Shown in pieces: positions 42,624 to 51,932 of a stretch of DNA of 55,400 nucleotides (the stretch's first letter is position 1; each line of letters begins with the position of its first letter). Made by a program: the position numbers and the translations under genes. Source of the stretch: an uncultured Schlesneria sp. (GTDB lineage Bacteria > Planctomycetota > Planctomycetia > Planctomycetales > Planctomycetaceae); assembly GCA_903899985.1 (NCBI GenBank), contig CAIULL010000058.1, positions 1 through 55,400 on the forward strand. The letters are read 5' to 3'. Below the pieces are notes generated by a model. The model was not told the origin of the DNA. It ran no database searches and worked only from the letters and a program-made list of their open reading frames with translations.

Positions 42624-44993
42624 ATGAATCTCAATTGGATTTCGGTCGTTTTCGTGGTGGCTGGTCTGGCTGCGACCTGTGCCGCTGAAGAGCCGTCCGC
42701 CACTGCGATCTCTCGGAACCCTGCGTCCGGACTTGCGGATTTCAATCGATTTGTTCAGGCACATTGCCTTGACTGCCACAGCAAAGGGACTCGGAAGGGT
42801 GAACTGACACTGGACGAACTTCTCGCGGCAGACATTGAAGCAAATGCGAAAGTCTGGGAAATGGTCGTCCGTAAGCTCACTTCGCGACAGATGCCACCCA
42901 AGGAGTCGCCACGCCCAACGGAACTCGACTTTGATACGGCGATCGCTTTTTTAGGATCGTCGCTGGATGCTGTTGCTCAAAAATCTCCGAATCCAGGACG
43001 GACTGAAACATTCCGTCGCCTGAACAGAACTGAGTACCAGAATACCATCCGCGACTTGTTGGGACTGGATGTGGACATCACGTCGCTTTTGCCAGCGGAT
43101 GAATCAAGTCACGGTTTTGACAACGTCACGGTTGCCAATCTCTCGCCAACGCTGCTGAACCGTTACATTACTGCAGCACAAAAAATCAGCCGTCTGGCTG
43201 TCGGTTCTGCTCCACAAGCACCCGGTGGGGAAATCGTGCGGATTCGTCCTGATATTACTCAGGACGCTCACATTGATGGTCTTCCGATCGGCACGCGAGG
43301 CGGTGCTTTAATTCGGTATCACTTCCCGCAGGATGGCGAGTACGAGATTCAGGTCCACTTGATGCGTGACCGCAATGAAGCGATCGAAAGTCTTAACGAA
43401 CCTCATGATCTAGAAGTGCTGATGGATCGGGAACGGGTCGAACTCTTCACGATCAAGCCACCTCCTAAGGGAACCAGCGATCAATCCGTCGATGCGAATC
43501 TCAAGTCACGTATCAAAGTGAAGGCCGGTCAGCACAAACTGGGTGTTGCATTTCTGAAAAAGCCTTCCTCGCTTTTGGAGACCACTCGGCAGCCGCTGAA
43601 TGTGCATTACAATTACTATCGGCATCCCCGTATCGGTCCGGCCGTATACGAGATTTCGATTGTCGGTCCTTTCGAGGCCACCGGGGCCGGCGAGACGGCA
43701 AGTCGACGCCGGATTTTCATCAGCCAGCCCATTGGGCCCGGTGACGAAGAAGTCTGCGCAAGACGAATCCTTTCAAACTTGGCCCGTCGAGCGTATCGGC
43801 GAACAGTGGATGAAGAGGATCTGCGATTACAAATGGAGTTCTATCGTCAAGGACACGCGGAGCGGGGGTTTGAAGCGGGTATTGAATTAGCGATCAGCTC
43901 GGTGTTAGTAAATCCCCGGTTCCTGTTTCGCATTGAACGCGATCCCGTTGGCCTGCCTCCAGACACCCTGTATCGCATTGAGGGTACGGAACTGGCATCC
44001 CGCCTGTCGTACTTTCTGTGGAGCAGTATGCCCGACGATGAACTGCTCGATCTGGCCGTTCGTGGCGAACTCAGCCGGCCCGAGGTGCTCGAACGGCAGG
44101 TGCGGCGAATGTTGAAGGACAGCCGTTCGCGGTCACTGGTTGACAATTTCGCGGGGCAGTGGCTTTACCTGCGCAATCTGGAGGGGGTAATTCCTGATAT
44201 GCGTCTATTTCCAGATTTCGACGATAACTTGCGGCAGGCGTTTCGGCACGAAACAGAGTCGTTCTTCGAGAGCATTCTGCGGGAGGACCGTAGTGTGCTC
44301 GATCTGATCAAAGCTGACTATACCTACCTTAACGAACGGCTGGCCCGGCACTATCGGATTCCTTACGTCTATGGCAGTCGGTTCCGCCGCGTATCAGTTG
44401 ACAAGGGAACCCATCGGGGCGGGCTGCTGCGACAGGGAAGTATTCTGGCGGTGACGTCGTATGCAACTCGTACGTCGCCTGTGATTCGGGGCCACTGGGT
44501 TCTACAGAATCTTGTGGGGACGCCACCGCCACCACCTCCGCCCAATGTGCCGGCATTAGATGACAACACGGTTTCCAGTCTGCTTCCCATGCGAGAGCGA
44601 CTGCAGCAGCATCGTGCCAATGTCGCCTGCGCCAGTTGTCATCAACAGATGGATCCCGTGGGATTTTCGTTGGAGAATTTTGACGCAGTTGGCCGCTGGC
44701 GCGAGACCGATTCCGGCCAGCTCATCGACGCCACCGGCGGTGGCCTTGCCGATGGCAGCGAATTCACCGGGGTCGAGGGGCTCGAGCAAGCGCTACTGAA
44801 TCGCCCGGAGCTATTTGTACAAACGCTGACCGAGAAACTGTTGACCTTTGGGCTGGGGCGGGGCATTGAGTATTATGATGCACCGGCCATCCGCCAGATT
44901 GTGAGCGAGGCACGAAATGATCGATATCGCTTCTCGAGCCTGATTTTGGGAATCGTCAAGAGCACGCCGTTTCAGATGAGGAAATCACCATGA
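42624..44993 (+). CDS. PSCyt3-DUF1587-1592-1588-1585 exported cytochrome
   Basis: 789 residues. The signal peptide is at about 3-21. A first heme motif C48-L-D-C-H52 (VQAHCLDCHSKGTRKGEL) is followed by DUF1587 (RRLNRTEYQNTIRDLLG). The next part is a carbohydrate-binding-like region, then DUF1595/1592 (RRIFISQ, then ARRILSNLARRAYRR, then ELASRLSYFLWSSMPDDEL), DUF1588 with a second CxxCH (ACASCHQQMDPVGFSLENFD) and C-terminal DUF1585. ATG 42624 has an AGGG box upstream; the frame is open from 42585. It is coupled to the DUF1552 gene by an ATGATGA overlap. Electron-transfer partner role inferred; substrate unknown. Confidence 0.93.
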   Translation: MNLNWISVVFVVAGLAATCAAEEPSATAISRNPASGLADFNRFVQAHCLDCHSKGTRKGELTLDELLAADIEANAKVWEMVVRKLTSRQMPPKESPRPTELDFDTAIAFLGSSLDAVAQKSPNPGRTETFRRLNRTEYQNTIRDLLGLDVDITSLLPADESSHGFDNVTVANLSPTLLNRYITAAQKISRLAVGSAPQAPGGEIVRIRPDITQDAHIDGLPIGTRGGALIRYHFPQDGEYEIQVHLMRDRNEAIESLNEPHDLEVLMDRERVELFTIKPPPKGTSDQSVDANLKSRIKVKAGQHKLGVAFLKKPSSLLETTRQPLNVHYNYYRHPRIGPAVYEISIVGPFEATGAGETASRRRIFISQPIGPGDEEVCARRILSNLARRAYRRTVDEEDLRLQMEFYRQGHAERGFEAGIELAISSVLVNPRFLFRIERDPVGLPPDTLYRIEGTELASRLSYFLWSSMPDDELLDLAVRGELSRPEVLERQVRRMLKDSRSRSLVDNFAGQWLYLRNLEGVIPDMRLFPDFDDNLRQAFRHETESFFESILREDRSVLDLIKADYTYLNERLARHYRIPYVYGSRFRRVSVDKGTHRGGLLRQGSILAVTSYATRTSPVIRGHWVLQNLVGTPPPPPPPNVPALDDNTVSSLLPMRERLQQHRANVACASCHQQMDPVGFSLENFDAVGRWRETDSGQLIDATGGGLADGSEFTGVEGLEQALLNRPELFVQTLTEKLLTFGLGRGIEYYDAPAIRQIVSEARNDRYRFSSLILGIVKSTPFQMRKSP

Positions 44994-46339
44994 TGATCAC
45001 GAAAAAGGCTCTTCCGAGACGGACATTTCTACGGGGTGCGGGAACGGCACTCGCGCTTCCTTTACTTGACGCCATGATCCCTTCGCTGACCGCTCTGGCC
45101 GACACGCCGGCCAATCCGGCTCGCTTGCGCCGACTCGGTTTTGTCTATATGCCGATGGGGTGCGATCTGACTCGTTGGGTTCCGCCCGGTGGTGACACGC
45201 TTGACGAGTTGTCGTCGACGCTCAGTCCGCTCGCGCCCGTGAAGAAAAAGGTTGCCGTGATTACCAATCTGGAGTTGCGGAACGCCTACCCGGGAACGCA
45301 TGCGACGTCGAATTGTGCGTTCCTCAGTGCGGCAACCGCTAAGCGAACGGAAAGCACGGATTACCATCTCGGCACAACCGTCGATCAGATCGCTGCCAGG
45401 CAGATCGGCCGTGACACGCCGCTCCCCTCGCTCGAGCTTTCGATGGATTTACTCTCTATGGTTGGGCAATGCGATAACGGGTACGCCTGCGTCTATCAAA
45501 ACAACCTCTCATGGTCGTCACCCACGACACCGTTACCGTCGGAAGCTCATCCTCGGATCGTGTTCGAGAACCTGTTTGGGGAAGAGGGTGGGGCCGCAGA
45601 TCGCCGTGCCGCGCTCAGGAAGCGATCGAGTCTGCTCGATTCTGTGACTGAAGAATTTGTCCGCCTGCAGAAGACGCTTGGACCGGGTGATCGAAATCGG
45701 GTTGACCAGTACCTGGAGTCTGTCCGCGATGTCGAACGGCGAATCCAGCAAGCGGAAGCAGGTGCGAAAGAGAATCCGCTACCAGACCTCGATCGTCCCA
45801 ATGGTGTTCCTGCGTCCTACGCCGACCACGCTCGTTTAATGTTCGACTTGCAGGTGCTTGCGTTGCAGGCCGATATTACGAGGGTCATTACATTTCAATT
45901 GGCGCGAGAAACCAGTAATAGGACTTATGCCGAGATTGGCGTTTCTGAACCGCATCACCCATTGACGCATCACGGCAACGATCCTGACAAGATTGCGAAG
46001 GTGGCCAGGATCAATCAATTCCATGTCTCGCTGTTCGCGGGATTTCTGCAGAAGCTGCAGTCGATACGAGAAGGGAACGGATCGCTGCTGGACCATGTGC
46101 TTTACCTCTACGGCAGCGGGATGGGAAATCCGAATGTTCACGACCATAGCAATCTGCCGATCATCGTTGCCGGTGGTGCCGCGGGGAACATGCAGGGTGG
46201 ACGGCACATCAGGTATCAAGAGGCGACTCCGCTGGCCAACTTGCATCTGACTCTGCTCGATAAGGTAGGAGTGCGACTCGACTCGTTCGCCGACAGCAAC
46301 GGTCAGGTCGATGAACTGTTCAAACCCATTTCGATCTGA
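44990..46339 (+). CDS. DUF1552 exported protein
   Basis: 449 residues. The Tat-like signal LPRRTFLRGAGTALALPLLDA is at 8-28. DUF1552 marks: RLGFVYMPMGCDLTRWVP at the start of the mature part, GTHATSNCAFLSAA, TVDQIAARQIGRDT, and HGNDPDKIAKVARINQFHV near the end. DUF1552 proteins are DUF1501 relatives and are nearly always adjacent to the multi-DUF cytochrome, as here, where four bases are shared (start at 44990, upstream stop at 44991-44993). They are assumed to form an exported redox or hydrolase pair; the chemistry has not been shown. Confidence 0.93.
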   Translation: MMITKKALPRRTFLRGAGTALALPLLDAMIPSLTALADTPANPARLRRLGFVYMPMGCDLTRWVPPGGDTLDELSSTLSPLAPVKKKVAVITNLELRNAYPGTHATSNCAFLSAATAKRTESTDYHLGTTVDQIAARQIGRDTPLPSLELSMDLLSMVGQCDNGYACVYQNNLSWSSPTTPLPSEAHPRIVFENLFGEEGGAADRRAALRKRSSLLDSVTEEFVRLQKTLGPGDRNRVDQYLESVRDVERRIQQAEAGAKENPLPDLDRPNGVPASYADHARLMFDLQVLALQADITRVITFQLARETSNRTYAEIGVSEPHHPLTHHGNDPDKIAKVARINQFHVSLFAGFLQKLQSIREGNGSLLDHVLYLYGSGMGNPNVHDHSNLPIIVAGGAAGNMQGGRHIRYQEATPLANLHLTLLDKVGVRLDSFADSNGQVDELFKPISI

Positions 46340-46360
46340 AGCCCTTGAAGGCGATTCACG

Positions 46361-47785
46361 ATGAATCAAATGCGACTCGCTGTCTGTGGAGGGACCATAT
46401 TGCTGCTCATGGCTGGGCAGATCAGCGCCGCCGAAGCTTTGGTGGCAGATGCTGCAGAAAGTCAGAATTCGGCGATGATTCAGACTCTGCTCGAGCAGAA
46501 GGCCAATGTAAACGCACCGCAGGCCGACGGGATGACGGCGCTTCACTGGGCTGCTTACCACGACGATGAGAAGACGGTGAAGCAATTGATCGCGGCAGGT
46601 GCAGAAATCAAAGCAGTGACTCGTTATGGAGTGTCGCCTCTCTCACTCGCCTGCACTAATGGCAACACGGTCATCGTTGAGTTGCTGCTCGAATCCGGAG
46701 CAGACGCGAATTCGACACTTCCTGGAGGAGAGACGGTTTTGATGACGGCGTCTCGAACAGGGCGTCTGGTGCCGGTCAAGGGACTCATTTCGCACGGTGC
46801 GGACGTCAACGCTCGTGAACGCAAAGGCCAGACAGCGCTGATGTGGGCCGCAGCCGACGGTCATGTCGAAGTCGTTGATGCACTTCTCAAAGCTGGTGCC
46901 GACTTTCGCACGCCCCTTCCGTCGGGGTTTACTCCCCTGTTTTTTGCGGTTCGTGAAGGACGCAATGACGTGGTTCTCAGATTGCTTGAGGCTGGGATCA
47001 AGGTGAACGATCCGATGCGGCCGGAACGAAAAAATGGTAAGGCCACCAGCCCACTCATTCTGGCTGTCGAAAACGGGCATTTTGAGCTGGCGGTCGACCT
47101 GCTGAAAGCAGGTGCCGATCCGAACGATCGGCCATCGGGTTACGCGGCACTACACGCCATAACCTGGGTGCGCAAACCGATTCGCGGTGATGGTGACCCA
47201 CCCCCCATCGGATCGGGAATTCTCAACAGTCTGGATCTTGTGCGACAACTTGTCGAACATAAGGCCGACGTCAATATCTTGCTGGAAAAGGGAGAATCAG
47301 GGCGAGGTCGCTTGACGACGACAGGTTCAACGCCGTTCCTTCTGGCGGCACGGACAGCAGACATTTCGCTCATGCGACTGTTGCTGGAACTGAAGGCAGA
47401 TCCACGTTTATCGAACGCGGACAACTCCACGCCACTGCTGGCGGCGGCCGGTGTCGGGGCTTTGGGTGATGGTGATGAAGCTGCGGGAACGGAAGAAGAA
47501 GCGGTAGAGGCAGCCAAGCTACTGCTCGACCTCGGTGCCGATATCAATGCTGTGGATCACAACGGCGAAACCGCAATGCACGGTGCCGCTTACCAGGACC
47601 GTCCCAGGTTCGTGCAGTTTTTGGCCGACCGGCATGCCGACATCAATGTCTGGAACTGCAAGAACAAGTGGGGTTGGACGCCACTGTTGATTGCCCAAGG
47701 GCATCGGCCCGGCAATTTCAGACCTGCGCCCGATTCGATCGCCGCGATCGAGCGGGTCATGCAAGCTGCCGGAGTGAAGCCTTAA
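46361..47785 (+). CDS. Exported ankyrin-repeat protein
   Basis: 474 residues with a signal peptide (about 5-23, GGTILLLMAGQISAAEA). About nine ankyrin repeats fill the rest, e.g. DGMTALHWAAYHDDEKTVKQ, KGQTALMWAAADGHVEVVDA, TSPLILAVENGHFELAVDLL and NGETAMHGAAYQDRPRFVQF. They include a charged insert around the acidic DEAAGTEEEAVEAAKLL. Binds other proteins in the periplasm or at the surface; target unknown. It starts 21 bases after the DUF1552 gene, so it is in the same operon, and such a gene is a frequent third member next to DUF1592/DUF1552 pairs. A bridging role between the two exported partners is plausible but not shown. Confidence 0.9.
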   Translation: MNQMRLAVCGGTILLLMAGQISAAEALVADAAESQNSAMIQTLLEQKANVNAPQADGMTALHWAAYHDDEKTVKQLIAAGAEIKAVTRYGVSPLSLACTNGNTVIVELLLESGADANSTLPGGETVLMTASRTGRLVPVKGLISHGADVNARERKGQTALMWAAADGHVEVVDALLKAGADFRTPLPSGFTPLFFAVREGRNDVVLRLLEAGIKVNDPMRPERKNGKATSPLILAVENGHFELAVDLLKAGADPNDRPSGYAALHAITWVRKPIRGDGDPPPIGSGILNSLDLVRQLVEHKADVNILLEKGESGRGRLTTTGSTPFLLAARTADISLMRLLLELKADPRLSNADNSTPLLAAAGVGALGDGDEAAGTEEEAVEAAKLLLDLGADINAVDHNGETAMHGAAYQDRPRFVQFLADRHADINVWNCKNKWGWTPLLIAQGHRPGNFRPAPDSIAAIERVMQAAGVKP

Positions 47786-47806
47786 GACGCATCTTTGTGG
47801 TCGTGG

Positions 47807-48628
47807 TCATGAGGTCCTCGCACAAAAAAGTGAGTCGATTTTCTCGAGCGCTTCCAGTGATCCGAGGGGAAATGAGATGCCGTGGTCTGGAGTTTCGGCC
47901 TCGCGGGGATTGATCCTGATCAAGACTTGCCCCCGTTTCTCGCATTCGCTGCGAACTGTCGGGATCGCCAGGCCCGCTCCCATTTCAATGGCCACGATCC
48001 GCGATCCTTTTATCTGGCTCAGCCAGTTCTGGTAGGCTGCGTACTGAACCTTGTGACGGGTCTGATGAAACTCCCAGTCATCGAACATCAGAATATTCGG
48101 CCGGGCGATGGCACCGCAGTTCGGACAGCGAGGGAATTCGGATGTCGCGCGAATCGTTTCCTCGTCGACCGTGATTTCTACGCCCACGGAAGACCAGACG
48201 GACTGGTCGCAGGATTGACTGCATTGCAGGTGATGGATTGAGCCGTGGTACTCGATCAGCCGGTCTTCGGGAAATCCGGCTTTTTGAAATTGTCCGTCGA
48301 CATTCGTGGTGAAGACGAACGCCCCGTACCGAGGTTGCTCGCTCCACCGACGAAGGATCTCAAATCCACGATGAGGGACTGCATCGCGGTACAACTTCAA
48401 TCGGTGGCCGAAGAAGCCCCACGCCAGAGCCGGATCAGTTTGAAACCAGTGTGGAGTTGAAATGGCCGAGAATGCCTGGCCACGAAAGGGAGGATACGCC
48501 TTCCAGAACCCTTCCGGCCCACGAAAATCAGGCAACCCCGAATCGACACCCATGCCAGCACCCGCCCCGATCAACATTGCATCGGCCGTTCGAATCGCAT
48601 CGGCTGCCTGCTGAAAAAGGTCATCCAT
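47807..48628 (-). CDS. Sir2-family NAD-dependent deacylase (sirtuin)
   Basis: 273 residues from ATG 48628 (another ATG at 48643 in frame). NAD-binding GAGAGMGVDSGLPDFRG is at about 22-38, TNVDGQFQKAG is the second NAD block, and EYHGSI carries the catalytic His. The zinc site has CSQSC and CPNC. The usual GTSLxVxPa strand is here IEMGAGLAIPTVR, a mild departure. Removes acetyl or other acyl groups from protein lysines using NAD. Convergent with the ankyrin gene, with only 21 bases between stops and no terminator visible. Single gene. Confidence 0.9.
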   Translation of the reverse strand: MDDLFQQAADAIRTADAMLIGAGAGMGVDSGLPDFRGPEGFWKAYPPFRGQAFSAISTPHWFQTDPALAWGFFGHRLKLYRDAVPHRGFEILRRWSEQPRYGAFVFTTNVDGQFQKAGFPEDRLIEYHGSIHHLQCSQSCDQSVWSSVGVEITVDEETIRATSEFPRCPNCGAIARPNILMFDDWEFHQTRHKVQYAAYQNWLSQIKGSRIVAIEMGAGLAIPTVRSECEKRGQVLIRINPREAETPDHGISFPLGSLEALEKIDSLFCARTS

Positions 48629-48878
48629 TTGAAAATCCTTCACCGCTAATGAATCTTAATCGCTTATTGTGTCAAATCACGGAATGACACGTAAAACCCT
48701 ATGCGGGTTCGGGTACGACGGCGAAGGATGTTTTGTCGAGGTATCTTCGTAATCGCAAGGCACCGTTATAGAAAACGCTCTGCAGCAACTGTAGTCTCCT
48801 TCCGAATTGACGACCGTCTGAACAAACGCCACAGTGGCTTTGTCATTCCAGATCACTATTGATGAGGCAGTATGTTGC

Positions 48879-50294
48879 ATGTCGGCAGAGGAATCAGGGC
48901 CGTCGTCGAGTCCGCAGGCAGTGCGATGGTCATTTCATCGCTCGTTCTCCTTCTGGCGGAATCTGATTGTTGCATTCCTCGTGATTTCGCCTTCGCTCAT
49001 TCGTTTGTGGTGTTTATCGAAAGTTCCACCCGCCGCGATTCCATTCGACGTCGACGAATTCTGCCGGATCGAGATTGAGCCTGGCCAGAACGCCTTCGAT
49101 TATTTCGGTGAAGCTGGCCGTCTGAAAGCCTCTGTTACGGCCGATTACAAAGCTAAAGACAAAACGTATCAATGGGCGGCCGACCACCGGGCTGTGATGG
49201 CGAATGGCTGGTCTGTCGCCACAGATTCAATGAAGCAATGGTTGCTCGACCACCGCGAAGCGATGCAGGTCTGGCGTCGCGGAACCGAGTGTTCCGATTC
49301 GCTAATTGTTGCGCCACTCGCAACGTCTTTCGACGAAATGACTCCCGTTTTACAAGATTTCCAGGCACTCGCTCGGATGGTGGAGTGTGACGGGATGCGG
49401 CTCGAATCGGAGGGCCGTCTACTCGAAGCGGCGGAAGTCTATCTGGCGATCTTACGCAGTAGCGACCTGGTAGGCCGTCACGGTTGCGTCATGCAAAAGC
49501 TGCTCGGTATGGCGATGTATCGCATGGCGACGGAAAGGCTGATCAAATGGTCCGAAGACTCGCGACTCAGGGCCGACGAGCTTCGATTGGTGCTGAAACA
49601 GGTCAGATCTGTAAATCGGAGTTTTGAACCACCATCGATCGCATTGAAATTCGAATACCAGTTCACAATAAAGACTTTATCCAAGACGGGCTGGTGCAAA
49701 AGGCTAAGACTTGCTGAAAACTATGAGAAATTCGAGCCGTATGCTTCGACGGGAATGGAGGCCTTTTTGTGGATTCTGGGCGAACCCGAAGTCAGCCGCC
49801 GGACGCTCACTCATGTCCTGACAAACCAATTGCGTGAAGTCGATAAGCCAATGGCCGAACGTAGTCCCATGGCTCAGCCGCCGATCGTTGGCCTCTTCAC
49901 AACATCAGGAGAACTTTCGTCTCAGTCGTTTCCTCCCGCTGCGATCGAACGAGCAGTTCAACGGTCGGTTGTTGCAAGCCATATACTGGCCTTGTTTTCG
50001 ACGTATGACAGGGAGATCGGGCGAGATCGATCTCGCAGAGTCGGTTTGGAACTCGTTCTGGCGGCACGGATTTATTTCCGCGACCATGGCGAATTCCCCG
50101 CCGAGAGATCCGATCTGATCCCAGACTATATTGATTCGTGGCCTGCTGATCCCCTGCAAGCGACGGCAGATGGACTGATGCAATACGAACGGGAATCAAC
50201 CACATCGGCACGCATTCGCAGCCTTGGCGCCAAGGGTTTCGATGCGACTCTGCAATTGAGAACGCCAACGACAACGGAACAGCTTGCGCCTTGA
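48879..50294 (+). CDS. Membrane-anchored protein of unknown function, paralog 1
   Basis: 471 residues. Short cytoplasmic N-terminus MSAEESGPSSSPQAVRWSFH, one membrane helix (about residues 30-50, NLIVAFLVISPSLIRLW), then an exported helical domain. Recognisable blocks are FDVDEFCRIEIEPGQNAFDY, WSVATDSMKQW, WRRGTECSDSL, RLESEGRLLEAAEVYLAILR (tetratricopeptide-like) and the C-terminal RVGLELVLAARIYFRDHGEF with IDSWPADPLQ. I do not recognise the family. The start at 48879 is fixed by GAGG upstream and by alignment with the next gene. It probably arose by tandem duplication with paralog 2. Confidence 0.75.
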   Translation: MSAEESGPSSSPQAVRWSFHRSFSFWRNLIVAFLVISPSLIRLWCLSKVPPAAIPFDVDEFCRIEIEPGQNAFDYFGEAGRLKASVTADYKAKDKTYQWAADHRAVMANGWSVATDSMKQWLLDHREAMQVWRRGTECSDSLIVAPLATSFDEMTPVLQDFQALARMVECDGMRLESEGRLLEAAEVYLAILRSSDLVGRHGCVMQKLLGMAMYRMATERLIKWSEDSRLRADELRLVLKQVRSVNRSFEPPSIALKFEYQFTIKTLSKTGWCKRLRLAENYEKFEPYASTGMEAFLWILGEPEVSRRTLTHVLTNQLREVDKPMAERSPMAQPPIVGLFTTSGELSSQSFPPAAIERAVQRSVVASHILALFSTYDREIGRDRSRRVGLELVLAARIYFRDHGEFPAERSDLIPDYIDSWPADPLQATADGLMQYERESTTSARIRSLGAKGFDATLQLRTPTTTEQLAP

Positions 50295-50375
50295 ACCTTC
50301 CAATTGACTGTCGCTCATGAGCATGACACAATGTCTTTATCTTTTCGCTTCTCGAACGATTAAGGCAATTATTTC

Positions 50376-51788
50376 ATGCCGACAGATGACTCAGGTCCTT
50401 TATTGAGTCCGGAAACACTTCGATGGTCATTTCTTCGCTCGTTCACTTTCTGGCGAAATCTGGTTGTCACGTTTCTTGTAATGTTGCCGTTGCTGATTCG
50501 ATTCTGGTTTTTGTCCAAAGTTCCCCCCGCTCCGATTCCGTTTGACGTCGAGGAATTCTGTCGGATCGAGATCGAGTCCGGTCAAAACGCATTCGATTAC
50601 TTTCGGGAAGCAGTGCGACTGAAATCGGCCGTTGAAGCTGATCACAGAGCCAGGAACATCGTGTTTGATTGGTCTGACTACAATGCCGTGATGGCGAATG
50701 GCTGGTCCGTCGCCACAGATTCGCTGAAGCAATGGATGATCGACCATGGCGAAGCGATACAGGTCTGGCGTCGCGGAACCGAATGCTCCGACGCATTGTA
50801 CATTTCGCCAGGCGAGATGAAGTTTTCCGACAGCCTGCCTGTCGCACAAGATGTGCGAGCATTCGCTCGAATGGCTTTGATTGACGCGGCACGGCTCGAA
50901 TCGGAGGGCCGTCTGTTCGAAGCGGCAGAACTTTACCTGGCGATCTTGCGTAGCGGTGACCTGGTCCGTCGTCACGGTGGTATCATTCAGAATCTGATTG
51001 GCGTCGGGACGAATTCCACGGCGATTGAGCCACTTGTAAAATGGGCCGAAGATTCGCGAGTCACTGCTGAAGAACTTCGCTCGGTACTGAAACAGGTCAG
51101 GGCTGTGAATCAACATGTTGAACCGCCGTCGACCGCATGGAAAATCGAATACATGACCGCGATCCGTTCGTTATCACAGACGGGATGGTGCAAAGAGACA
51201 GGTCTCACCGAAAAATATGGAAAATTCGAGCCCTATGCCTCGACGGGAATGGAGGCCTTTTTGTGCATACTTGGGGAACCCGAGGTTGCCCGCAGGGCTG
51301 TTACTCACGTCCTGACAAATCTTCTGGGCGAAGTCGATAAACCACTCGCCGAACGAGGTCCCATGGCGGAAACGTCGACCGTTGGGCTCTTCACTCCACG
51401 GGGACAAGTTTCATCTCCGTCCCTTTCGGCTGCTGCAATCGAACGAGCCGTTCAACGGTCGATTGTCGCAAAACATGTCATCGTCCCGTTTACGCAGTAT
51501 GATCGAACGATTAATCGCGATCGAGCTCGCAGAGTCGGCTTGGAACTGGTTCTTGCGGCACAGATCTATTTTCGCGATCACGGCGAATTCCCCGCCGAGA
51601 CATCCGCTCTGATACCCGACTACATTGATTCCTGGCCTGTTGATCCCCTGCAATCGACCGCGGACGGACTGATGCAATACGAACGCGAATCAACCACATC
51701 GGCTCGCATTCGCAGCCTTGATGGTTGGGGTTTCGATGCAACTCTGGAATCAAGAACACCGGCGCTGAAGAAACCGTCTGTGCCGTGA
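50376..51788 (+). CDS. Membrane-anchored protein of unknown function, paralog 2
   Basis: 470 residues, colinear with the preceding gene from MPTDDSGPLLSPETLRWSFL onward and similar along its whole length. The helix is at about 30-50 (NLVVTFLVMLPLLIRFW). Shared blocks: FDVEEFCRIEIESGQNAFDY, WRRGTECSDALYI, RLESEGRLFEAAELYLAILR, YRVGLEL-like and YFRDHGEFPAE, with IDSWPVDPLQSTADGLMQYE near the end. 81 bases separate the two genes. Both stay open and full-length, so both may be in use. Followed by a convergent hairpin at 51845-51869. Confidence 0.75.
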   Translation: MPTDDSGPLLSPETLRWSFLRSFTFWRNLVVTFLVMLPLLIRFWFLSKVPPAPIPFDVEEFCRIEIESGQNAFDYFREAVRLKSAVEADHRARNIVFDWSDYNAVMANGWSVATDSLKQWMIDHGEAIQVWRRGTECSDALYISPGEMKFSDSLPVAQDVRAFARMALIDAARLESEGRLFEAAELYLAILRSGDLVRRHGGIIQNLIGVGTNSTAIEPLVKWAEDSRVTAEELRSVLKQVRAVNQHVEPPSTAWKIEYMTAIRSLSQTGWCKETGLTEKYGKFEPYASTGMEAFLCILGEPEVARRAVTHVLTNLLGEVDKPLAERGPMAETSTVGLFTPRGQVSSPSLSAAAIERAVQRSIVAKHVIVPFTQYDRTINRDRARRVGLELVLAAQIYFRDHGEFPAETSALIPDYIDSWPVDPLQSTADGLMQYERESTTSARIRSLDGWGFDATLESRTPALKKPSVP

Positions 51789-51844
51789 ACTCGCAAAAAG
51801 AAAGGGACGCTGCTTCGACCGAAGCGATTCTCTTGCAAATTGAA

Positions 51845-51869
51845 AATGGCCGCCCTTAGGTCGGCCATT
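51845..51869. terminator. Bidirectional hairpin terminator between convergent genes
   Basis: AATGGCCG (51845-51852), loop cccttaggt, and CGGCCATT (51862-51869). It lies between the paralog-2 stop and the Kup stop and is followed by cgttttgc in one direction and tttcaattt in the other. A second small hairpin GCTTC-gacc-GAAGC precedes it at 51812-51825. Confidence 0.75.
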
Positions 51870-51932
51870 CGTTTTGCAGGGTCGGGTGTCACTCGCAAAA
51901 AAGTTGCAGCCGGTATGGGCCGTGTCACGGTC

